DNA of 8,016 nucleotides from NCBI GenBank assembly GCA_036267755.1, contig DATAVK010000149.1, positions 1 to 8,016 on the forward strand. Direction: 5' to 3'. Below the pieces are notes generated by a model. It did no database searches, was not told where the DNA came from, and worked only from the letters and a program-made list of their open reading frames with translations. This document shows positions 1 through 5,340 of this stretch, piece after piece. The DNA is from DATAVK01 sp036267755 (lineage in GTDB: Bacteria; Actinomycetota; Actinomycetes; JAFAQI01). Every line of letters starts with the position of its first letter. Positions within the stretch are counted from its first letter, which is position 1. A program made the position numbers and the translations under genes.

Positions 1-23
1 TGTTGCCTTATCTGATACACCAT

Positions 24-61
24 GATCTGCGGGGCCGGCCCTCGGGTCGGCCCCGCAGATC
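24..61 (+). terminator. Strong hairpin ahead of the importer operon (terminator, attenuator or mRNA stabiliser)
   Basis: Bases 24-40 pair with 45-61 to give a 17-bp stem with one G-U pair (38/47) and a 4-nt loop (41-44). The outer 13 bp are perfect Watson-Crick pairs. No T-tract follows, which is common for hairpin terminators in high-GC actinobacteria. TGA codons at 13-15 and 23-25 close two of the three forward frames, so an upstream gene could end just before it. In peptide importer operons a hairpin often separates the abundant binding-protein gene from the less expressed membrane genes. Seen: the stem-loop. Inferred: its role and which gene it serves. Confidence 0.65.
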
Positions 62-97
62 GCTTCATCAGAACTCGTCCGCAGCAGCAGAGGCCGT

Positions 98-103
98 GAG
101 GGA
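98..103 (+). promoter_or_regulatory. Ribosome binding site for the permease gene
   Basis: GAGGGA lies 6 nt before the TTG at 110. It supports that TTG as the start, because no ATG or GTG in the same frame lies nearby. The GTG at 96 is in another frame and reaches a stop within a few codons. Confidence 0.6.
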
Positions 104-109
104 TCCGAG

Positions 110-1120
110 TTGATCCGTTTCTTGGTCCGCCGAACCGTCGGCGGAATCGTGGTGTTGCTGGTCATCAGCATCATCACGTTCTGGCTGTTCTATGCGCTCC
201 CGAAGCTGCTCAACTCGAACCCGGCCGCGTTGTATGCCGGACGGAGTCCGAGCCCCGCGACCATCGCCGCGGTGTCACAGAAGCTGGGTCTCGACAAGCC
301 CTTCTGGACCCAGTGGTGGCTGTTCATGAAGGGCATCATCGTCGGCCGGACCTACGGGACCGGGGTCACCGCGGTGCACTGCGCCGCGCCCTGCCTGGGC
401 TACTCGTTCATCAACAACGAGCCGGTGTGGTCCGAGATCATCTCCGACCTGCCGGTGGACATCTCGCTGGCCATCGGCGCGGGCATCATCTGGCTCGTGA
501 CCGGTGTCGCGACCGGCGTCCTCTCCGCGCTTCGGCGCGGCACCATCTTCGACCGCTCGGCCATGACCGTGGCCCTGGCAGGTGTGTCGCTGCCGGTCTA
601 CTTCACCGGCCTGCTCGCGCTGTCGATCTTCAGCTACGGCCCGCACTGGCTGCGGTGGTTCCCCAACGTCCACTACGTCACCTTCTTGCCCAATCCGCTG
701 CTCTGGGCGCGCAACCTGTTCTTGCCCTGGGTGACTCTCGCCTTCACGTACGCCGCGCTGTATGCGCGGTTGACCCGGTCAACCATGCTCGAAACCATGT
801 CGGAGGACTACATCCGCACGGCCCGAGCCAAGGGCCTGCCGGAGCGCACGGTCATCATCAAGCACGGTCTGCGATCGGCGATCACGCCGGTGGTCACCAT
901 CTTCGGACTGGACATCGGTCTGCTGCTCGGTGGTGCCGTGCTGGCCGAGGTGGTCTTCGGCTTCGTCGGCATCGGCAAGCTCGCCATCATCTCCATCGGT
1001 ACCCGGGACATGCCGGTCGTCATGGGTGTGACGCTGTTTGCGGCCTTCTTCGTGGTGGTCGCGAATATCATCGTTGACGTGCTCTATGCATACGTCGATC
1101 CGCGGGTCACCTACTCCTGA
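110..1120 (+). CDS. OppB/DppB-family ABC transporter permease (peptide/nickel-type importer)
   Basis: This is a 336-residue inner-membrane subunit of a binding-protein-dependent importer. The first half of the protein carries the family pattern: an N-terminal membrane segment (about 11-31) followed by a large extracytoplasmic domain (about 32-115). Further hydrophobic segments lie near 118-140, 152-175, 205-222, 264-282 and 303-325, giving the six expected. The cytoplasmic EAA-type coupling loop is clear at about 232-265 (EDYIRTARAKGLPE, then a conserved G near 253), which contacts the ATPases. The ending with DPR is typical of the family, and length is normal. Translation starts at TTG with a good Shine-Dalgarno. 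The extracytoplasmic loop carries C91 and C95. It is the first gene of an operon with two OppD/OppF-type ATPases, but no OppC-type partner lies beside it. The substrate (oligopeptide, dipeptide or other) cannot be told from a permease. Confidence 0.93.
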   Translation: MIRFLVRRTVGGIVVLLVISIITFWLFYALPKLLNSNPAALYAGRSPSPATIAAVSQKLGLDKPFWTQWWLFMKGIIVGRTYGTGVTAVHCAAPCLGYSFINNEPVWSEIISDLPVDISLAIGAGIIWLVTGVATGVLSALRRGTIFDRSAMTVALAGVSLPVYFTGLLALSIFSYGPHWLRWFPNVHYVTFLPNPLLWARNLFLPWVTLAFTYAALYARLTRSTMLETMSEDYIRTARAKGLPERTVIIKHGLRSAITPVVTIFGLDIGLLLGGAVLAEVVFGFVGIGKLAIISIGTRDMPVVMGVTLFAAFFVVVANIIVDVLYAYVDPRVTYS

Positions 1121-1168
1121 GCGAGGTCAGCCATCACTTCCCGATCTGACGAGTCCCCGAAGGCGTCC

Positions 1169-2218
1169 GTGGAGGACGTCCGGACGTCCTTTGGCACGCC
1201 CACGGGGTTCGTCGACGTCAAGGACCTCCACATCCGATTCCCGACCGACGACGGTCTGGTCAAGGCCGTCGACGGCCTGTCCTTCACGGTGGAGCGCGGC
1301 AAGACGCTCGGCATCGTGGGGGAGTCCGGGTCCGGCAAGAGCGTCACGAGCCTGGGCATCCTCGGCCTGTACAACACCCGCAACTCCCAGATGTCCGGAG
1401 AGATCTGGGTCGACGGCAAGGAGCTGGTGACGGCCGACCCCGAGTCGGTCCGCGCGATGCGCGGCAGCACGATGTCGATGATCTTCCAGGACCCGCTGTC
1501 GGCACTTCACCCGTACTACAAGGTCGGCTCGCAGATCGCCGAGGCCTACCGGGTCCACAACGATGTCTCGAAGAAGCAGGCGAAGGCGCGTGCCGTCGAG
1601 CTCCTCGAGCTGGTCGGGATCCCGGAGCCAGCTCGGCGGGTGGACTCCTATCCGCACCAGTTCTCCGGCGGCATGCGGCAGCGCGCCATGATCGCCATGT
1701 CGCTGTCGTGCAACCCAGCACTGCTGATCGCCGACGAGCCGACAACGGCGCTGGACGTGACCGTCCAGGCCCAGATCCTCGACCTGATGAACGATCTGCA
1801 GAAGGAGTTCAACTCCGCGATCATCATCATCACCCACGACCTCGGGGTCGTGGCCGAGGTCGCCGACGACGTCCTCGTGATGTACGCCGGACACGCGGTC
1901 GAGCACGGCAGCGTGCAAGACATCTTCTACCGACCCGAGCATCCCTATACCTGGGGGCTGCTCGGCTCGATGACACGGCTTGACCGGGTGGGAATCGAAC
2001 GGCTGCAGCCCATCCCGGGCAACCCGCCGTCGTTGATCAACGTGCCGTCCGGGTGTCCCTTCCATCCCCGCTGCGCTTACGGCAAGCTCAACGGTGGAAA
2101 GGAACGTGAGGTGCGCCCCGAACTCGCGGAGACCCAGCCCGGCCACTTGGTCGCGTGCCATCTCGACCCGGAGCGCCGGCGTGAGATCTTCTCGACCGAG
2201 GTGGCGACGCTGCTATGA
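1169..2218 (+). CDS. OppD/DppD-family ABC transporter ATP-binding protein
   Basis: This 349-residue cytoplasmic ATPase would power the importer together with the next gene. All nucleotide-binding motifs are present: Walker A GESGSGKS (51-58), Q-loop Q107, signature SGGMRQR (166-172), Walker B with D189-E190, D-loop ALD (194-196) and H-loop H223. The OppD-type C-terminal extension follows, with a PGNPPSL-type segment and CPFHPRC (C296, C302). A late cysteine, C330, sits in the VACH segment. The cysteine usually found a few residues after C302 is absent (the stretch reads GKLNGGKEREVRPEL). The start is GTG with a weak GAAGG at 1159-1163. The frame is open back to the permease stop codon, and an ATC at 1133 has a better-placed Shine-Dalgarno, so the true N-terminus could be 12 residues longer. 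The stop overlaps the next start as ATGA. Confidence 0.93.
   Translation: MEDVRTSFGTPTGFVDVKDLHIRFPTDDGLVKAVDGLSFTVERGKTLGIVGESGSGKSVTSLGILGLYNTRNSQMSGEIWVDGKELVTADPESVRAMRGSTMSMIFQDPLSALHPYYKVGSQIAEAYRVHNDVSKKQAKARAVELLELVGIPEPARRVDSYPHQFSGGMRQRAMIAMSLSCNPALLIADEPTTALDVTVQAQILDLMNDLQKEFNSAIIIITHDLGVVAEVADDVLVMYAGHAVEHGSVQDIFYRPEHPYTWGLLGSMTRLDRVGIERLQPIPGNPPSLINVPSGCPFHPRCAYGKLNGGKEREVRPELAETQPGHLVACHLDPERRREIFSTEVATLL
1263..1278. repeat. 16-bp perfect palindrome within the OppD-type gene, copy 1
   Basis: AGGCCGTCGACGGCCT is its own reverse complement. An identical copy lies at 2393-2408 in the OppF-type gene, inside a 21-bp exact match (1259-1279 and 2389-2409) that extends to 27 of 28 bases. 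Both copies encode VKAVDGL just before Walker A. Conserved protein sequence plus GC-biased codon choice can explain it, so a DNA-level function is only a possibility. Confidence 0.6.
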
Positions 2219-3294
2219 CCGACACCTCAGAAACCGGCTCCGAACGCGGTAACGACGTCGTGGCCACCGCGCCGTCCGGCGGAGTGACACAGACCGCCCC
2301 ATCGGGCGAGGTGCTGCTCAAGGTCGAAGGGCTCGAGAAGCACTTCCCCGTCACCCGGGGCGTCTTCATCCGGCGCAAGGTAGGCGCCGTCAAGGCCGTC
2401 GACGGCCTGACCTTCAGCGTCAACAAGGGCGAGACACTGGGCGTCGTCGGTGAAACCGGCTGCGGCAAGTCGACGATGGGACGGCTGCTGAGCCGCCTGC
2501 TCGAACCGACCGGCGGTTCGATCACGTACGACGGCACCGATATCAGCCACGCCGGCACCCGGAAGATGCGCCCGCTGCGGCGCGAGATCCAGATGATCTT
2601 CCAGGACCCCTACTCCTCGCTCAACCCTCGCCACACGATCGGCACCATCGTGGGCGCGCCGCTGAAGATCCAGAAGGTGAAGAGCGAGCACGGGACGAAG
2701 CGGGCCGTCCAGGACCTGATGGAGCTCGTCGGTCTCAACCCGGAGCACTACAACCGATACCCGCACGAGTTCTCCGGGGGACAGCGGCAGCGCATCGGCA
2801 TCGCTCGCGCCCTCGCGCTGCGTCCCCGCATGATCGTGGCGGACGAGCCGGTGTCGGCGCTCGACGTGTCGATCCAGGCACAGGTCGTCAACCTGCTCTC
2901 CGACCTGCAGAAAGAGTTCGGGCTGACCTACGTGTTCATCGCCCACGACCTGTCGGTGGTGCGCCACATCTCCAACCGTGTGGCGGTCATGTACCTCGGC
3001 AAGATCGTCGAGATGGCGAGCGACATCGACCTGTATGAGCACCCGCTGCACCCGTACACTCATGCGTTGCTGTCAGCTGTCCCGCTGCCGGACCCCGATC
3101 GCGAGAAGAAGCGCGACCGGATCCTGCTCAAGGGCGACGTTCCCAGCCCGCTGAACCCACCGGCTGCGTGCCGGTTCCACACCCGTTGTTGGAAGGCTCA
3201 GGAGATCTGCCGGACGGTCGAGCCACCGCTGGTGGAGCTCGCACCGAACCACCAGGTCGCCTGCCACTTCCCGGAAGAAAGAGTCCTGGTCTGA
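2215..3294 (+). CDS. OppF/DppF-family ABC transporter ATP-binding protein
   Basis: This is the second ATPase (359 residues) of the importer, expected to pair with the preceding one under the permeases. Motifs are Walker A GETGCGKS (79-86), Q-loop Q130, signature SGGQRQR (187-193), Walker B with D210-E211, D-loop ALD (215-217) and H-loop H244. The C-terminal region holds CRFHTRC-x6-C plus a late cysteine (C319, C325, C332, C350), the full four-cysteine set seen in many OppD/OppF-type ATPases and linked to iron-sulfur binding in some. The first 33 or so residues are polar, with two near-copies of TAPSG-x-V (18-24 and 27-33), and lie outside the ATPase fold. The ATG overlaps the previous stop by 4 nt (ATGA), and GAGGTGG at 2198-2204 is a fair ribosome site, so translation is coupled. 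Its stop shares one base with the secG start. Confidence 0.94.
   Translation: MTDTSETGSERGNDVVATAPSGGVTQTAPSGEVLLKVEGLEKHFPVTRGVFIRRKVGAVKAVDGLTFSVNKGETLGVVGETGCGKSTMGRLLSRLLEPTGGSITYDGTDISHAGTRKMRPLRREIQMIFQDPYSSLNPRHTIGTIVGAPLKIQKVKSEHGTKRAVQDLMELVGLNPEHYNRYPHEFSGGQRQRIGIARALALRPRMIVADEPVSALDVSIQAQVVNLLSDLQKEFGLTYVFIAHDLSVVRHISNRVAVMYLGKIVEMASDIDLYEHPLHPYTHALLSAVPLPDPDREKKRDRILLKGDVPSPLNPPAACRFHTRCWKAQEICRTVEPPLVELAPNHQVACHFPEERVLV
2393..2408. repeat. 16-bp perfect palindrome within the OppF-type gene, copy 2
   Basis: Identical to the palindrome at 1263-1278 and at the equivalent protein position, just before the Walker A motif. The two copies are 1130 bp apart in direct orientation. This is most simply shared coding ancestry of the two ATPase genes. 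Confidence 0.6.
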
Positions 3295-3533
3295 TGACCA
3301 TCGCACTGTCGGTCGTGCTCATCTTGATGAGCGTCCTGCTCATCCTGCTGGTGCTCCTGCACCGCGGTAAGGGCGGCGGCCTGTCCGACCTGTTCGGCGG
3401 GGGAGTGTCCTCGACCCTGAGTGGCTCGTCAGTGGTCGAGAAGAACCTGGACCGGATCACGATCGTCGCAGGCCTGGTGTGGATCGGTTGCATCGTCGGC
3501 ATCGGCCTGCTGCTCAAGCACAACTCTGGCTGA
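3294..3533 (+). CDS. secG: Preprotein translocase subunit SecG
   Basis: This 79-residue membrane protein is the small subunit of the SecYEG channel, which assists protein export with SecA. It has two hydrophobic segments (about 2-22 and 55-74) joined by a short glycine-rich loop, HRGKGGGLSDLFGGG (23-37), the hallmark of SecG. Length matches actinobacterial SecG. The frame is open upstream into the OppF-type gene, but the ATG at 3294 puts the first membrane segment directly at the N-terminus as expected. The junction is TGATG: the A of the upstream stop is the A of this start, so translation is probably coupled to the importer ATPase. A purine-rich stretch at 3273-3283 may also act as a ribosome site. 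In mycobacteria secG lies downstream of gap-pgk-tpi and near pgl; here proximity to pgl is kept while the upstream neighbours differ. Confidence 0.95.
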   Translation: MTIALSVVLILMSVLLILLVLLHRGKGGGLSDLFGGGVSSTLSGSSVVEKNLDRITIVAGLVWIGCIVGIGLLLKHNSG

Positions 3534-3553
3534 TCCGGCCGCGGCGAGGGCCG

Positions 3554-4333
3554 TCAGAGGCTGGCCGGCCTCGCGATGTCGGCGGGCAACCGGCTCGCGG
3601 CGGCGCGGTCGAGCAGCCACCGGGTCGCCCCCCGCCCCTGCGCACCGGCCGCCGGAACGGCGGCGGGTGCCGCGCCGGACAGCGCCAGCCTGACCGCGCC
3701 GGCCTTCTCTTCCCCCGCGGCGACCAGCCAGACCTCCCGGGCGCAGCCGATCGTCGTCAGGGACAGCGAGATCCTGGTCGGCGGCGGTTTTGGTGCGCCG
3801 CGGACCGGGATGACAGCCCGCTCGTCGGACAGCGACGGCGACTCCGGGAACAGCGACGCGATATGGCCATCCGGGCCCACCCCGAGCAGCAGGATGTCGA
3901 AGGCCGGAGCCGGACCGTCGTCCGCCGGATGCGAGGCGGCAGCGAGCGCCGCGGCGTACCAGGCGGCGGCCGCGTCCACATCGTCGCCGGCCGGGCCGTC
4001 GCTCGCCGGCATCGGGTGGATCCGGCCCGGATCGAGCGGCACCTGGTCGAGCAGTGCTTCGCGGGCCTGGGTCTCGTTGCGCTCGTCGTGCCCGCTGGGC
4101 AGGAAGCGCTCGTCCCCCCACCACACGTCCAGCGCGGCGAAGTCGATGGCGTCGCGAGCCGGGGACTGCGCGACCTCGCGCAGGCTGGCGCCGCCGATCC
4201 CGCCACCGGTGAGGACGACTGAGGCGTGCCCGCGGGCGGCCTGGGCGTCGACCAGGCCGGTGATGAGCCGAGCGGCCACGGCTCGAGCCAGCAGCGTCGC
4301 GTCGCGATGCACCACCACGAGCGGCGTGCTCAT
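3554..4333 (-). CDS. pgl: 6-phosphogluconolactonase
   Basis: This 259-residue cytosolic hydrolase (DevB/Pgl type) converts 6-phospho-gluconolactone to 6-phosphogluconate, the second step of the oxidative pentose phosphate pathway. Visible family motifs, in order, are LTGGGIGG (41-48), the phosphate-binding region; WWGDERFLP (71-79); N86-E-T; and LLLGVGPDGHIASLFP (148-163), where H157 corresponds to the proposed catalytic histidine. The C-terminus has the expected AVPAAGAQGRGATRWLLDRAAASRLP pattern. It is the last gene of the operon: its ATG overlaps the opcA stop by 4 nt (ATGA), and no clear Shine-Dalgarno precedes it, so coupled translation is likely. Its stop lies 20 bp from the convergent secG stop. 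Confidence 0.95.
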   Translation of the reverse strand: MSTPLVVVHRDATLLARAVAARLITGLVDAQAARGHASVVLTGGGIGGASLREVAQSPARDAIDFAALDVWWGDERFLPSGHDERNETQAREALLDQVPLDPGRIHPMPASDGPAGDDVDAAAAWYAAALAAASHPADDGPAPAFDILLLGVGPDGHIASLFPESPSLSDERAVIPVRGAPKPPPTRISLSLTTIGCAREVWLVAAGEEKAGAVRLALSGAAPAAVPAAGAQGRGATRWLLDRAAASRLPADIARPASL

Positions 4334-5340
4334 GACGCGGCGGGCGAGGCGTCGGCGTCCGCCGCGGCCTGCCGGGCCGGGTCACGCCAGACCAGGGTCC
4401 GGGACCGCTGGGTCTCGGCGACTCTCACGCCGGTGGCCTGCGCCAGCGCCTCGGCGTAGACGAAGTCCGGATCCATCCGGCGAAGCTCCTCGGCGAGCAG
4501 GTCGCCCAGCTCGCGCCGCGGCAGCGGCAGAGCGCGGGGCTGCTCGTTGCCACGGGAGAGGGTCGCGGATCGGCCATCGGGCCGCTCGATCCGCACCAGG
4601 TAGGGTTCGCCGTCCTCGGCGGTGGTCCGCAGCTCCGCCGCGCTGATGCCTGGAGCGCTGCTCTCCTCAACCGTGGTGGGGATGCCGAGCCGGGCGGCGA
4701 TCCACCCCGACAGCAGCGCCGCGCTCGGGTTCCCGGCCTCGGCAGTGACTGTCGCGCTCTGCGGCGCGCACCGCACGGCGTCCAGCGCCGAGGCCAGCAA
4801 CGACCGCCACGGGGTGGTCCGGGCCCACGCCAGGTCGCTGTCACCCAGCACGAAGTCGGCCGCCCGGCGGCGAAGCGACTCCATCGGTGACGAGCTCTGT
4901 GCGCAGTCCGTCACACGCCGGGTCGCGAGCACTCCGAGTGCGTCGGCGGCGATCTCGTCGGGGGGCGGTCCGTGCCACCACGTCACCACTGGGGCGTCGG
5001 GAGCCAGCAGCGGCAGGATGACGGACTCGGCGTGCAGCGCGAGCCGGCCGTACATCCGCATCACGACGGCCTCGGTCGCGCCGAGCCGACCGCCGACCTG
5101 CACTTCCGCATCGAGCCGGGTGTCGGCCTCGATCGACCGGCGTACGACGATCAGGACGCGGCACGGATGGGCCGATCCGGCGATGGCCGCCGCCTGCTCC
5201 GCCACCCGGACCTGCTTCTCGTCGACCACGACGACGAGGGAGAGCGCGAGGCCGGACGCCAGTGCCCCCGCCGCGCGACGCTCAGCCAGCAGCGCCTGAA
5301 CGACTTCGCTGCCGGTCGTGTCCCACAGGGTCGATGCCAT
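4330..5340 (-). CDS. opcA: Glucose-6-phosphate dehydrogenase assembly protein OpcA
   Basis: OpcA (336 residues here) is a non-catalytic partner needed for assembly or full, redox-responsive activity of glucose-6-phosphate dehydrogenase in cyanobacteria and actinobacteria. Conserved family segments are HPCRVLIVVR (58-67), VVTWWHGPPPDE (118-129), followed by DALGVLATRRVTD (133-145), and GDSDLAWARTTPWRSLLASALD (165-186). The length is normal. The ATG directly abuts the zwf stop codon with no gap, and a GGAGG ribosome site lies 9 nt upstream inside the end of zwf. Lying between zwf and pgl is the standard actinobacterial order and supports the call. No membrane segment or signal peptide is visible, so it should be cytosolic. 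Confidence 0.95.
   Translation of the reverse strand: MASTLWDTTGSEVVQALLAERRAAGALASGLALSLVVVVDEKQVRVAEQAAAIAGSAHPCRVLIVVRRSIEADTRLDAEVQVGGRLGATEAVVMRMYGRLALHAESVILPLLAPDAPVVTWWHGPPPDEIAADALGVLATRRVTDCAQSSSPMESLRRRAADFVLGDSDLAWARTTPWRSLLASALDAVRCAPQSATVTAEAGNPSAALLSGWIAARLGIPTTVEESSAPGISAAELRTTAEDGEPYLVRIERPDGRSATLSRGNEQPRALPLPRRELGDLLAEELRRMDPDFVYAEALAQATGVRVAETQRSRTLVWRDPARQAAADADASPAAS

Noticed and set aside
1..23. Possible promoter elements (TTGCCT and TGATAC)
   Set aside because: The spacing between the two hexamers is far too short for a standard sigma-70-type promoter, and the hairpin follows immediately.
3..113. Open plus-strand frame from base 3 that ends by overlapping the permease TTG (stop at 111-113)
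   Set aside because: It would read through the hairpin and gives an arginine- and serine-rich tail with no recognisable family. It is more likely leader sequence, although the very end of an upstream gene cannot be excluded.
1127..2161. Long minus-strand open frame (344 codons) opposite the OppD-type gene
   Set aside because: The translation has no recognisable domain and is rich in R, D, H and G, as expected for the complement of a GC-rich gene. The plus strand has an intact ATPase.
2227..3063. Minus-strand open frame (278 codons) opposite the OppF-type gene
   Set aside because: Antisense shadow of a clearly coding gene, with no motif and no credible ribosome site.
3168..3293. Longer SecG with 42 extra N-terminal residues
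   Set aside because: The extra residues are an out-of-frame reading of the OppF-type gene, rich in P, G and R. SecG should begin with its first membrane segment, as from the ATG at 3294.
3536..3553. Small hairpin between secG and pgl as a bidirectional terminator
   Set aside because: Only a 5-bp stem with an 8-nt loop and no T-tract; such stems are frequent by chance in this GC-rich DNA.
3576..4646. Plus-strand open frame (356 codons) across pgl and opcA
   Set aside because: Low-complexity A, S, R and P translation running antisense through two intact genes; a product of GC-rich codon structure.
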